A DNA stretch of 64,000 nucleotides from Siphonodentalium dalli (taxonomy: Eukaryota; Mollusca; Scaphopoda; Gadilida; Siphonodentaliidae). The position numbers were made by a program, and so were the translations under genes. Location: the NCBI GenBank assembly GCA_032622095.1, contig CP136068.1, positions 118,221,509-118,285,508 on the forward strand. Reading direction: 5' to 3'. The notes below the pieces were generated by a model. It made no database searches and was not told the origin of the DNA. It worked only from the letters and a program-made list of their open reading frames with translations. The first letter of the stretch is position 1. The number at the start of each line of letters is the position of its first letter. This document shows positions 36,101 to 48,890 of the stretch, piece after piece.

Positions 36101-38575
36101 TAGCTCAACTTTACTTTGTAAAGTTTGAGCTATTGCCATGGCTTTGTCGTCCGTCGTCCGTGTGTTCTTGTGTACATGTGTATGTGATGCGTCAACAATA
36201 CAGGCTACAGGTCGTATCGTGGGTCGGATCATTATGAAATTTGTCATAGCTGTTGACATCAACATTCAGACCGGAATGATTAATTTTGGGGTTATTTGGA
36301 AAAAAACATGGCCGCTGAACATGGCCGCCAGCAGCCATTTTGGATTTCAAAATTCAATCCATTAGCACGGGCTACAGGCCGTACTGTTCGTCTGATTGTC
36401 ATGAAATTTGTCATGGATATTAAAGGTACTCAATCCGATAAAACTCCTCTCAATTACTATTTCAATGGCTTCGGGGGTCAAAAATATTTTATTCGAGTCG
36501 AGGAAGTCACCCATCAAAGCTCAGATTTGTTAGATATCGATTTTAGAAATCTATTATTTTTCATTATCGGGAATACTTTCTGGCCCAGAACTCAGTCAAA
36601 ATTGCATTATTATTACCACTTGATTTTAGAGTTATCCATCCTTGTCTGTTTGAATATTGTTTTGGTGTACACATCTCGAGCATGATACGAAATTGACGGC
36701 AATTATTAGTACTCATCTCGAGAACATAACAAATTTCAAAAATCAATATCTAATAACTCTGAGCTTTGTTTGATGGGTTCCTCGACTCGAATCAAATATT
36801 TTTTACCCCCAAAGCCAAAGAAATAGTAATATAGGACCCTCTGATCGGATTGTTGTTGTTGGAATCTGTTGAGATGAGGACCCTCTGTTCGGATTGAGTA
36901 CCTTTAATATTGACAATTAGATGGGAATGAGTAATTTTGGGGTCATTCGGCCAAAAAACTTGACCGCCAGCAGCCATCTTAGATTTTACTCTTTGCATGA
37001 CTAAATCCTTTGACACAGGCTACAGGTCGCACCTTTAGTCTGATCATCATAAAATGTGTCATGGATGTTAACAATGACATGTAGATTGGAACAAGTCATT
37101 TTGAGGTCATTCGGCCAAAAAACATGGCTGCCAGCAGCCATCTTTGATTTTACTCTTTTTATGAATAAATCCTTTAACACGGGCTACAGGTCGTACCTTT
37201 AGTCTGATCATCATAAAATTTGTCATGAATGTTAATAATGACATGTAGATGGGAACGAGTCATTTTGGGGTCAATCGGCCAAAAAACATGGCCACCAGCA
37301 GACATCTTGGATTTTACTCTTTGTGTGACTAAATCCTTTAGCATGGGCTACAGGTCGTACCTTTAGTCTGATCATCATGAAATTTGTCATGGGTGTTGAA
37401 ATTGGAATGTAGATGGGAAGAGTCATTTTGGGGTCATTCAGACACAAAACATGGCCGTCAGCGGCCATCTTTGATTTAAAAATTCAATCCATTAGCACGG
37501 GCCACAGGTCGTACTGTCCGTCTGATCATCATGAAATTTGTCATGAATGTTAATATTGACATGTAGATGGGAACGAGTAATTTTGGGGTCATTTGGCCTA
37601 AAAACATGGCCGCCAGCAGCCATCTTGGATTTTACTCTTTGTATCACTAAATTCTTTTGCACGGGCTACAGGTCGTACCTTTAGTTTGATCATCATGAAA
37701 TTTTTCATGGCTGTTGAAATTGGAATGTAGATGGAAAAGAGTGATTTTGGGGTCGTTCGGCCGAAAAACATGGCCGCTGGTGGCCATCTTTGATTTCAAA
37801 TTTCAATCCATTGGCGCGGGCTACAGGTCGTACTGTTCGTCTGATTATCATGAAATATGTCATAGATGTTAATATTGACATGTAGATGGGAACGAGTGAT
37901 TTTGGGGTCGTTCGGCCAAAAAACATGGCCGCCAGCAGCCATCTTGGATTTTACTCTTTGCATGCATAAATCCTTTGGCACGGGCTACAGGTCGTAGCTT
38001 TGGTTGGAACTTCATGAAATGTTTCACGGATGTTAACAATGACATGTAGATGGGAACAAGTCATTTTGGGGTCGTTCGGCCGAAAAACATGGCCGCTGGT
38101 GGCCATCTTGGAATTCAAAATTCAATCCATTGGCGCGGGCTACAGGTTGTACTGTTCGTCTGATCATCATGAAATATGTCATGGATGTTAATATTGACAT
38201 GTAGATGGGAACGAGTGATTTTGGGATCGTTCGGTCTAAATACATGGCCACCAGCAGCCATCTTGGATTTTACTCTTTGCATGACTATATCCTTTGGCGT
38301 GGGCTACAGGTCGTAGCATTGGTCAGATCTTCATGATATTTGTCATGGATGTTAACAATGACACGTAGATGGGAACGAGTCCTTTTGGGGTCAATTGGCC
38401 CAAAAAACATGGCCACCAGCAGCCATCTTGGATTTTACTTTAGTTGCATGACTAAATCCTCTGGCACAGGTTAGACATTTCAATTAGCACCTTTCCTATT
38501 CCTCCATTTACTGTCAACCATTAAATTATTCCCCTACCTAAGTTGAGCTACAGTGTCATTGACACTTTCATTTAC
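36101..38575 (+). repeat. Second F2 element, head to tail (contains the 480-bp MITE)
   Basis: The head at 36101-36200 abuts the previous F2 tail. About 12 units follow. The tail at 38532-38575 reads 'taagttgagctacagtgtca' and 'cactttcattt'. It is followed by an extra partial tail at 38576-38672 ('ctattcattgctcatcacaa', 'aaagttgagctacagtgtca') that is also found at 50446-50545. Confidence 0.8.
36424..36903 (-). mobile_element. 480-bp deletion derivative (MITE) of the ISL2EU-like element
   Basis: Same TIRs (AGGTACTCAATCCG) and TTAA on both sides (36420-36423 and 36904-36907), inserted in opposite orientation to the full element. Its first 30 bp equal the complement of the right end of the full copy (29063-29092). 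The remaining 450 bp equal the complement of the left end (23274-23723) with scattered substitutions. 450 + 30 = 480, so it is a simple internal deletion whose junction lies at a short AAT/ATT microhomology. It retains the left foldback and has no coding capacity. Confidence 0.88.
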
Positions 38576-38755
38576 ACTCCTTTTTAATCTCTATTCATTG
38601 CTCATCACAAAAAAATTACCTTCTTTACAAAGTTGAGCTACAGTGTCATTGACACTATCATATTAACTATATTATTATAAAGTTTGAAATTTTGCTTATA
38701 AAACAGACAGAATTTATTAGATGTGGTGTTCATAAAATCAGCATGAAACATTATA

Positions 38756-39092
38756 ATAATGATGGATCTTATATAGCGCCTATCCCCGCGAGGGCCCTAA
38801 GTGCTTCACATTATTACCCATATGTTGAGTAATGCCAAGTCTTCTGCATGCTGCCATAGTGGTGCTTCACAAGATTGCTCTCGGCTTACACTTACCCAAC
38901 AACCAGGTCCCTATTTCTCGTTTAGGTACGACGAAGTGAACACAGTACAAGTGACCTTGCCCAAGTGTCACAATCTGGCGCGAGATTTGAAACAGCATGT
39001 TGCTATATATAGCACACACACCGCTTAATCCGGCCAAGCCACTGTTGTGGAGATAATAGTCCACTGACTGGGCGCGAACTCATGCCGGTGTG
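38756..39092 (+). repeat. Dispersed repeat, left part (split by a piggyBac-like insertion)
   Basis: It starts 'ataatgatggatcttatata', 'gcgcctatccccgcgagggc', and runs to 'ggcgcgaactcatgccggtg'. It continues after the 7.3-kb insertion as 'ttaacaccattacaagtctg', 'acactctaaccactgat' (46441-46480). The wording resembles a common invertebrate interspersed repeat that ends in 'ctctaaccactga'. Confidence 0.6.
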
Positions 39093-39642
39093 TTAACCCT
39101 TTACCCATCAGTAATATGACTAACGTCATTACCTCCAGCTAATGCTGATAGGAGAGAACGTCGCCACCCCAGCCAACAGAACTTTCAGGTGACGTCAAAG
39201 TTATTGGGGAAAAAATGTATTATTACTAAATTTTATGGTGGCTCTTGTTTTATGAAGTTATGTTCATCTGCATGAATGGGAGTATTTTTGTTCAGAGTTG
39301 TGAATCCCCCTCCCCTAGCATGATAGTATGGTGAATATTTATTGGGTTTTATATTTGTATTTTACAACAATAAATGTAATAAACAAACAAAAGGTAAATT
39401 TTGTTTTATCAACAGATCAATGTGACTTTCTGTTTCAATTTCTTTGTCGGCAAACCACATCACGAAATTGGGTGATTTATTAATGTTTAAGCAATGGCTA
39501 TTTGGTGAAATGAAACATAAAATAAATCATCAAGTGGCATATTAATTCTTGGATAATTACGTGTAAATTCAGTTACAATTGTCTGCATTATTAGTCAAAA
39601 CCAGTCCACTTTGTACCATCGATTACACCGCAAGTGTTTTTA

Positions 39643-41520
39643 TGTGTACCCATACCATGTATGGTACACATAATGCTGACGTCCGGATCAACCATCCGTC
39701 GTTCGTCTGTCCGTCCGTCCATCCGTCTGTCCGCAGACACTTGCTATCCGATTCAATTACTCGAATATTTTCTATCGGATCGTGTTCAAATTTTATGTGC
39801 ATGTTTATGATAACACACTCCTCACCTGTATAGTTTTTGGTATCGATCGGTTGATCGGTTTAGAAATTATTAACACTTTGCATCTGCATATAGCCATGAG
39901 CTATCCGATGCTGTAACCAAAGTATTTTTTGTCCGATTGTTTCCATATCTGATATGTAGGTTTATGATGACACACCCCTCACCTGTATAGTTTTTGGTAT
40001 CGATTGGTTGATCGGTTTAGAAAATAATTAACCCTGCACACAAATGCTATCTGATGCATCTAAGTCAAACAATTTTCTTCTGATATGCCTCATATTTCTT
40101 ACCTAGGTTCTTTTTAGCATGTTCTTCATCTGTATGGTTATTGGTATCGTTTAATTAACCATTTTCACACTTATGTTTACTTAGAACTCACGCAAGCTGC
40201 TATGACTCAAAACATTTTTCATCTGATCTACACCAAATTTGGTACATGTGGTCCTCACCCCGAAATACAGATCAAGTTCAAATTTGGGTTTGATCTGATA
40301 TATTTTAACAGAGTTATGGTACTTTATAATTCAAGTAATTTACTACCTACCTGTATATGCCCTGTGAGAATTTAAGACAAATGACTTTACACAGTAATCT
40401 GCTTTATTGGAATCAGAGAATGACACTGGATGCTAACTGCTAAACCACTGGCTGCTCCCAGAGCTGTCAAATTTAATTGATTGATGATTCTTTACTCCAG
40501 TTTGTGTGCAATAGTAATTTAACCCCCCCCTGTTGAAACGTGTTCATGGCATTAATACAAATAGTCCATTGTCCATTTGTAGGATGTTCTCGAGCATGGC
40601 TGTTTAGAGAATTGTTGTTTACAGAGACACTGTTGTCTTATCTTGAGAAAAAAATTAATCCACACAATAGTTCCATCATATGATGTCATTGAAAATGATT
40701 AACCCTCTCCACACACTATATGTTCATTCTCCTATTCTATGTCCAGGTTGATCGTGATTCACTTGCATGTATTTCAGGATTAAAATTAACCTATTCCATA
40801 GACACATGATATCTGATAGGCAGATTTTAAATGATCTTTTTTGCCTTGGGCCAGGTTCACTAAGAATTTCTATAAGCCACCAATTGAATATTCATCATTT
40901 GAGGAAATATCTTATTTTGAAATTCCCTCTATTGCATTTGGGCTGCAGGATAATAATAATGGTTCCGGTATTCTTGAAGCTGACTTATCGGTCAAATATT
41001 TTTCACCCAATCACTTTTATGATCTCATTCAGGTTGATCATGACACATTCTTCACGTGTATAGATTTTTGAATTGATTGAATGGTTTTGAGAATATTAAC
41101 CCAACATTTAAAAATATTTCTGCTGTTACAGACATTGTATCTTTCCAATGATCAGCTTAGAATAAAATTAACCATAGGTATACTATACGCGATCCAATGT
41201 TATGACTCTAATATTTTCAATTTGACCCTTCTCATATCTCTCCTTTAGTTATCTGATAATTCTGTATTAAAATATTTTATATCCAACCATTATCAATCAT
41301 AATTAATATCAAGGTCCATCACACCCCTTACTTATATAGATGTTCAGGTGTTTGTTGGTCTCTAATCTCAATCATCCCATAACTTTTACTATGCAGCTAA
41401 CACAACAACATAATCTGTTATGACTCAGGTTCCATTGTAAGAAGTAAATAAATAGAGTTATTATGTTGTTAATATTGTAACTATTATATCTTTAACAGCT
41501 ATGGTGCATCTGTCTGACTG
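39643..41520 (+). repeat. F5 repeat element
   Basis: The head hairpin TGTGTACC-CATACCATGTATG-GTACACA is followed by 'cgtccgtccatccgtctgtc'. Degenerate ~120-180-bp units follow ('tcacctgtatagtttttggt', 'atcgattggttgatcggttt', 'gaaaataattaac'), fading by about 41500. The 3' end is not defined. Confidence 0.55.
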
Positions 41521-41811
41521 TGGTTGGTCATAATTATCTTTATCAATCTATCACACATACATGTATCTCTGTTGGAGTGACCTAATAGGTTGAAATCGAA
41601 TGTCATATCCATGTTCCTATTGTGTTTAAATGAGCAAGTTGCTCAATAAGTCTGATTCCACTATGAAACTAATAAATAATAGTACTCTGTGAATTGTTGA
41701 AATTCTTGCACTCATATGCACTCATAAAAAGATCGCTATCGCCAAGGTATGGGTTAAAAATCTACCGATTGTGATCGGCCTCTCGTTGTTTACTTTAGTT
41801 TGGCACCGGTT

Positions 41812-42715
41812 TTTATACGCCCTTTTTGAAAAAAGGTCGTATTATGTTATCAGTCTGTCTGTCCGTCTGTCTGTCCGTCCGTCCGTCCGTCTGTCCGTCC
41901 GTCCGTTAACATTTTTGGTTTCCGATCGATAACTCCAGTTTGGATTATTTGATCTGAACCAAAGTTGGTATGTGTATTTCCCAGCTAAAGATACAGGCCA
42001 AGTTCGAATATAGGTTCCGTCCAAATATTTTTACATGAGTTACGGCCCTTTTTCGACTTAGAATTTGACCGTCATTTAACATTTTTGGTTTCCGACCGAT
42101 AACTCCAGTTTGGATTATTTGATCTGAACCAAAGTTGGTATGTGTATTTCCCAGCTAAAGATACAGGCCAAGTTCGAATATGGGTTCCGTCCAAGTATTT
42201 TTACATGAGTTACGGCCCTTTTTCGACTTAGAATTTGACCGTCTGTTAACATTTTTGGTTTCCGACCGATAACTCCAGTTTGGATTATTTGATCTGAACC
42301 AAAGTTGGTATGTGTATTTCCCAGCTAAAGATACAGGCCAAGTTCGAATATAGGTTCCGTCCAAATATTTTTACATGAGTTACGGCCCTTTTTCAACTTA
42401 GAATTTGACCAATTTCATAACATTTTGGTTTCCGACCGATAACTCCAGTTTTGATTATTTTAGCTGAACCAAAGCTGGTATGTGTATTTCCCAGCTAAAA
42501 CTACAGACCAAGTTTGAATATAGGTTCTGTCTAATTATTTTTACATGAGTTATGGCCATTTTTTCGACTTAGAATTTGACCACATTTTGGCATTGAAATT
42601 AGGGGTATATCAGATTTTCTTCAAATGTAAGCTCAAAGTATTATCTTATTTTGCGATAGTACAATTCGAAATGGCTAAAGGGCGTATTTTGCCACGCCCT
42701 AGCGATGCTCTTGTT
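41812..42715 (+). repeat. F4 repeat element, four 170-bp units
   Basis: The head hairpin has arms ATACGCCCTTTTT and AAAAAAGGTCGTAT, then a CTGTCCGTCCGTCC microsatellite. Four well-conserved 170-bp units begin near 41907, 42077, 42247 and 42412 ('taacatttttggtttccgac', 'gttacggccctttttcgact'). The tail AAAGGGCGTATTTTGCCACG ends in a hairpin (GGGCGT/ACGCCC) that repeats the head arm inverted. Confidence 0.85.
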
Positions 42716-43698
42716 GACATTGCAGTCAATACATTCGCGCAGATCTTGTGCAATAAATAATTTAAACGATTCATTCTGCCTACATTGTATATTACGAACG
42801 AGAAAAGTGCTTTCTCTTAGTGAAATTTTGAGCAATCATATTCAATATAAAATGACAAGACAATGCCGATAAGTAATTTGCGGTAAATGCAACCTCGCGC
42901 ACTATTCCGAATTGATTCGCGCACTTTAAATTTTAAAATGCTGCGTATGTCTCCTGAACTCTGTGTTCAAATAAAAGTAACCAATGTCATTTCTTTGATT
43001 TTTCACCTCATGATATGGCCAATTTACTGGAGTATTTCGCAATGGTAAAGCGCGGAGAATAATAATTTTATTAATTGAACGAGAGATCAAAACGGCTGAT
43101 ACACATTTGTGCTAAAGTATTTTATCATTGTTGTTCTGACGTCAGCAAGGTTCCCTGATTTTTTCATCGTCATCAGCTGATCAATAAGTTCAATGACAAC
43201 ATTCGATAAATTGTCAATTGATACTAACACTAAATCTAAGATATATTCTGTTTGAATTTGCAATGAATGTCATTTATTTATTACCGAATGGGTAATAGTT
43301 ATAACCATGATAAATGACAGTCCCCATTGTGCGCCCCACATGACAATAACACGTGTTTAGCAGGTACCGGTACATATTTTGTGCGCACGTTATCAGTGGG
43401 CGTTTCTTGGCGGGAGTGTTTTTTAAATAAAACATTTGGATTGAATCGTGTGTCCATTCCTTTGTATTTTTCGATTATATTGTGGAGAATATACTCAAGA
43501 TTATGTATTTGTCAATGCGCTTTAACAACATCATTTATTTGGGTATTAATCTAGGCAATCCCCGTGCCCAGAACATTGGGCTGAATTAACATGACGTTGA
43601 GATGTGTAACTCATTCTTCTACAATGCGTGAGGAGAAAATCAAAAATCTTTGTCGAACTTTCCTATCAAAACTTTATTGAATTGTCAAGATTGTTCAC
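42716..43698. other. Non-coding interior of the piggyBac-like element
   Basis: AT-rich. 42830-43060 is a diverged direct repeat of 44980-45215 (shared 'caatataaaat', 'gacaagacaat', 'atttctttgatttttcacct', 'ggccaatttactgg'). No gene seen. Confidence 0.45.
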
Positions 43699-44881
43699 CA
43701 GGCCTCAGCTCACAAGGCGACTCAGGCGAGATTTTCGCCTTACTGTCGCTGACTTCGCCCTATCGTCGCTCTAAGGCGAAATCGAAGTCGCCTTCAATTT
43801 TAAGTAATTTTTTTTTCTTAATTTTTTTTTCTAGTTTTTTTCCCAGACATGTCCGTATAATATAGATGAATTGTGGCGGCCATCCCAAAAAGAAACGGAC
43901 GATGCAGAGACAAAGTCCCAAGTGTTTCAAATAAAATATGACCTATTATTTTGTGTTGTTATTCAGTCGCCGTTGTTCCCTTTGCGGCAATGAATGTTAA
44001 TCACGAATGTTTTGACACGCTGAAAACACGATGAGATGTTAGCAACTTAGCATCTGTGTTGTTATTGACCATCGTGAGTGTCACAAATAATGTTTTAATT
44101 AACTTAAAAGACCGCTGTCCCGCATTTCAGATATAAAACAAATACGACATTATTAGAGTATGTACATGGCGCTTCGGAAGTTCGTTTCGGTAACGCGTTG
44201 CACTTTTTGAAGAGACCGCGTCACACTTTTTGACGGAAGAGACCGCTTCCGTAAATAAATAAATGTCAAGTTTATTGCTTTAATCGGATTATACCAGTGA
44301 TGTTGGCATTAATTAAGGGAGGCCATTAATTAATAAAAGCTTTAGCAATAAAACTAAAAGCTTTTGCAACTCCTTTGTTAGTTAATCCTTATTGTTTATT
44401 TTAGCGGACACCCACATTACAGCCGTGACCAAATTAAACTTTCAAAGTTACAACTTACAATTTACATGCATCATGATTCAGACTGTACAATCTGACAATA
44501 GTCAATACTACAAACGTATCTTCCAGGCTGCAGTCTAGGAAATAATACTTCTTCCATTTAGTTAAAAAATTAACTACTACTGTAACTTGATAATTGTCTT
44601 GCTTAAATGATAGCTACACAAAACATTTCCAAAAAATTTAAATGTAAAATAACAATTAATTAGGCTAATTTCAGATAAAGTCAAATTTTTTTAGTTTTAT
44701 TTCTTATTTTATGTTTTTAAATTTTTTATTGATGTTATAAAATAAAGCGATAGTTGAAAATTGTCAATTTTCCGTAGTCTCCACTTCTCCCTGAAGTCTC
44801 CCTAAATTTCCTGAAGTCTCCCTAAATTTCCTGGAGGGAGACTTCAAGTCTCCCTGTTCTGAACCCCTAGGCTGAGGCCTG
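43699..44881. mobile_element. Non-autonomous hAT-like element, 8-bp TSD
   Basis: Ends CAGGCCTCAGC and its complement GCTGAGGCCTG are flanked by perfect 8-bp direct repeats TTGTTCAC (43691-43698 and 44882-44889). The 8-bp duplication and CAG-starting TIR are hAT hallmarks. The subterminal regions differ: the left has GGCGA/TCGCC words, the right repeats 'cctgaagtctccctaaattt'. No transposase is visible. Confidence 0.8.
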
Positions 44882-44889
44882 TTGTTCAC

Positions 44890-46364
44890 TCAATGTATTA
44901 AAATAAAATATTATTCATATGGTCGTGTGATGAATGAGGGGGGGGGGAATCAAATTTCCAAACATTTTTATAGATAATACTCAATATAAAATTAGCAAGA
45001 CAATCAGCTGAGATAGTTCTTAAAATGAAGATAACGAAATGCGTTCAACCATTATATTTGAAAATGGCGCGTCACTTTGTGTGCGTTTTTACGGCTCCAC
45101 GCATTGACACAAGCATTTCAAATAAAACATAAACCAAGTTTTACGTAGTCATTTCTGTGATTTTTCACATCACAATTTGGCGAATTTACCAGTGGATATC
45201 CCTAAGTTAACGCGCAGTGAAAATGAACTTTAGCAATCACACAAGAACAATATATTCAGCGCTCACAACAACTCCTTCCGTATACCTCACGAAAATGTAA
45301 TGCGTACGTACTTCGAACTTGACCCAGTTAATTGCGATATATCTTGGCACATTTACGTGCGCAGATCATGTTCATCTCACATTGTCATTTGAAAAAAGAA
45401 TGACCAATATAATGTCGATAATAGTACTTTCTCTTCATGAATATTTGATATGCCGAACTTAATAAGAGTAGCAAGACAACTTGTTGAATAAAGATGACGT
45501 AATATACTAAAAATAAATCACATTGAGACACAGGCGTTACCTTGACCTTGATGTAATGATGATCACAGTTAGTGTCATAACACAATGTGTGCACACAGTT
45601 AAACTACCGGTAATCGAAATATTGTTTGGTATATGTTCAACTTGATAGTGCAATTTTATTCGTTTAAATGATAAATATATATTGATACTTATAAGATTGA
45701 AATTCGCGCCCAGCTTCGATGGAAGCACGTGTTCTAATATTAGTTCCCTGCATTGCTATTCAATACATTTTAAACAATATATATTAAATATTCGACTTAA
45801 ATGATTGAACTTACTTATATTTTTAGTTAATATAAACAAATAAAATATTAATATTTTTTATCGTCATGTGACTTGTTACAAATAAACAGGGAAAATATCC
45901 CAGTTACGCAAACTTTACGCTGAGAGTTTCGTTATCTGTGACCGATTTAGGGCTGGGGAAATATGTTTATATTGCACTATTTGGAAATAAAAAATCACTA
46001 TCTAAGAAATAATACATAAATCAATATAAATCTCAATTTCAAGTTGTCCGATTCCACATAGTTTGCCCTCGCAACCTTATATAACACAATCAACAAGGCG
46101 AAGCGTCTATGACAAGAGCCGACAACACGAAGATTTTATTTTGTTGTTGGAAATACAAGCTATCTTGATAAGGTTTACATGATGAAAATCTTTATAATAT
46201 CAATCAAATATACCAAATAATTTGATAGATAGCTATATTATGATCTCAGCTTTCAAAAGATACTAATAATGTTCGTCTTTGATTTGCTAAAAACGCTGAA
46301 ATATGATGCCAAACAGAGAGTAACGATATACGTTTTTTACTGCCGACAAATGCCGTTCTGACGG
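44890..46364. other. Non-coding interior of the piggyBac-like element
   Basis: AT-rich, apart from the direct-repeat partner at 44980-45215. ORFs at 45385-45728 have no recognisable domain. Confidence 0.4.
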
Positions 46365-46879
46365 CAGACCTGGATGCGGAGAAATGCCGTTATGATGCCA
46401 GACTTGGATGCCGAGAAATGCCGACATGATGGGTAAAGGGTTAACACCATTACAAGTCTGACACTCTAACCACTGATTAGGACAATGACGGGATTAGGAC
46501 AATGACGTAATCATGAGGCAGCATTTTCTGTGATTCGCCCTCATAGCAAGCCGTGTGCAAGCACTAGTTGCCTCTATTGTGTTCTAATACGACGAAATGC
46601 ACAAACTATGTGTGGAAGGGCCTTTGAGAGCATTCTCAAGTAGGACCTTTTCTAGTCATCAACGACGTATTACTTACAACTTATTATGTGGATTTTCGCA
46701 ATGCCTGTGCCATACGAATGATGTTGAATTTAATGTATTTTCATTTTTGTTTTGCGTGATAAGCTGAAAATTGACTTAGGGTATTTTGTCAAATTTGGTG
46801 TCATCGGACCGGGCATCTTTAACTATCGAACAAATTCTTAAATGTGTATGATGTATAATTTGTTCAATGATGAAAAAGG

Positions 46880-48000
46880 GGGTAGTTCATTAGTTAGAGG
46901 GTTGGATTTTTAGGCAAGTTTTTTTCCAAAACTCGACTTATAGTTTGATGAGGGACGGTGGGCGGGCGGCGGACCGGTTGGGGGGCGGCCTGTTTTGCTT
47001 ATAACTCAACCGTTTATTGACGGATTACAAATTTGGTGTGTGAGTACATATCCATGCACGTAAGCTGCAGACAAAAAATCGGGTTCGTCTGCACATTTAT
47101 TACAGTATTACAGAGTTATGGCCCTTTGCCATTTTTCACTGATTTTAGGCTCGTTAGCGCAACAACTTCAACAAACGTTATCTGATTCGATTGAAATTTG
47201 GGATATAGGTGTCTCCCAAGAATATCTCGGACGAGTTCGAAAACCGGCCTGGTCCGATAAAATTTGATAGAGTTATGGCCCTTAATTAGTCATTTTTTTT
47301 ACGAATTTTCAGTTCGTTAGCGCGATAACTTCAACAAACGTTATCCGATTTGATTGAAATTTGGTATGTAGGTGTCTCCCAAGAATATCTCGGACGAGTT
47401 CGAAAACCGGCCTGGTCCGATAAAATTTGATAGAGTTATGGCCCTTAATTAGTCATTTTTCATGAATTTTCAGCTCGTTAGCGCGATAACTTCAACAAAC
47501 GTTATCCGATTTGATTGAAATTTGGTATATAGGTGTCTCCCAAGAATATCTCGGTCGAGTTCGAAAACCGGCCAGGTCCGATAAAATTTGATAGAGTTAT
47601 GGCCCTTAATTAGTCATTTTTTTCACAAATTTTCAGCTCGTTAGCGCGATAATTTAACAAACATCATCCTATTTGATTGAAATTTTGATATATAGGTGTC
47701 TCCCAAGAATACCTCGGACGAGTTAGAAAACCGGCCCGGTCCGATAAAATTTGATAGAGTTATGGTCCTTAAGTAGTCATTTTTCACGAATTTTCAGCTC
47801 GTTAGCGCTATACCTTCAACAAACGTCATCCGATTCAACTAAAATTTGGTATATAAGTGTCTTCCAATAATATCCTGGACGAGTTCGAAAACCAGCCTGG
47901 CCCAATAAAATTTGATAGAGTTATGGCCCTTAATTAGTAATTTTTCGTGAATTTTTAGCTCGTTAGCGCGATAACTTCAACAAACGTCCTCCGATTCGTG
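46880..48000 (+). repeat. F7 tandem repeat, six units of about 162 bp
   Basis: A G-rich leader 'gacggtgggcgggcggcgga' (46956-46990) precedes six units beginning at about 47153, 47317, 47476, 47639, 47801 and 47962. The unit reads 'gttagcgcgataacttcaac', 'gaaatttggtatataggtgt', 'ctcggacgagttcgaaaacc', 'agagttatggcccttaatta'. Confidence 0.85.
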
Positions 48001-48577
48001 GGCATGAATGGGTGTATACTTAGCTTTTGCATGTGCCTATTTGTATGAGGGAGTACGTGGTATCCATTGTTAGTATCCATTGTGTGGGAGTGTGGGTGAA
48101 GGTCAGTGGTCATATGATGTATTATGACGTAATGTGTTACGGGGAAAATCCTGTGTAGGGAAGTTGTGGGTTTTTCCTAATATTGGTTTGTTGTTGTGGT
48201 GTGTGTGTTAGGTCTATTCTCTGTTAGTAAATGGTTCGTTTGAGTACAGATGTAAGATTTTTACATTGATTGGAGATACGACGGATGTGCTTGTATGCAC
48301 TAGCATTTATGTTGGAAGAGTTAGATTGTAGAATGTAGACGGGCATTGTTTGTCCGATTTCGTCTGATTTCTAGAATTATGTCTTTATGTGCTGGGGGGC
48401 TTGCGTACTTAGGTATGTTCTCCGATTTGTTCCGCTTCCAATGGCTGTATGTCAACCATCTACCCTTGAGTTTGATGTATGTTGACTGGCCTGTCGTCAG
48501 ACCCTCATATGTTTGGGGGGTCATTTTCTCTTCGAATAACGCAGGTGACTACATGGAACAGGTGATGTATGAAGAAG
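48001..48577. other. Low-copy non-coding DNA
   Basis: GT-rich stretch. A 111-codon frame (48346-48681) spans it, but it has no recognisable domain and overlaps an inverted repeat. Confidence 0.35.
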
Positions 48578-48890
48578 AGATTAAAATTATTCACCCTAAG
48601 GTGTATGACCTGTTTGTGCCCTCTGGATATTTGGTCCTTAGTTGGAAAATCCACGATGTGAGTGGTAGTTGTGTTTACTGACTAGCTCTTGTGAGCATTT
48701 GATATATCCCTTGTTGTAAGAGTTTAAAAAGATAGTTGGTGTGGGTTTATTCTTTTATTTTTGTAAATTAATTTTTTTTATAAATTATTTCATGAGTTCT
48801 AATGTCAAGTGTTTGATGTATATATATGTACCAAATATCCAGAGGGCACTAACAGGTCATACTCCTTAGGGTGAATAATTTTAATCAATT
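48578..48890. repeat. Inverted repeat, 57-bp arms, ~200-bp loop
   Basis: 'attaaaattattcaccctaa' to 'gccctctggatatttgg' (48578-48634) is mirrored at 48834-48890 with about three mismatches. Confidence 0.75.

Larger units (their letters stand above)
39097..46440. mobile_element. piggyBac-like TTAA element or composite, 7344 bp
   Basis: Inverted ends CCCTTTACCCATCA abut TTAA on both sides (39093-39096 and 46441-46444), and the flanks rejoin a dispersed repeat when the insert is removed. The right subterminal region repeats 'gatgccgagaaatgccg' (46365-46430). No transposase was found. Much of the interior is later insertions: F5 (39643 on), F4 (41812-42715) and a hAT-like element (43699-44881). 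Confidence 0.65.

Noticed and set aside
46911-46990. F7 leader as another clear hairpin head of the F1-F6 type
   Set aside because: The inverted arms are short and A/T-only, and the microsatellite is the G-rich strand; similarity to the other heads is too weak.
48346-48681. 111-codon ORF as a gene
   Set aside because: No recognisable domain, overlaps an arm of an inverted repeat, and has no splice or promoter support.
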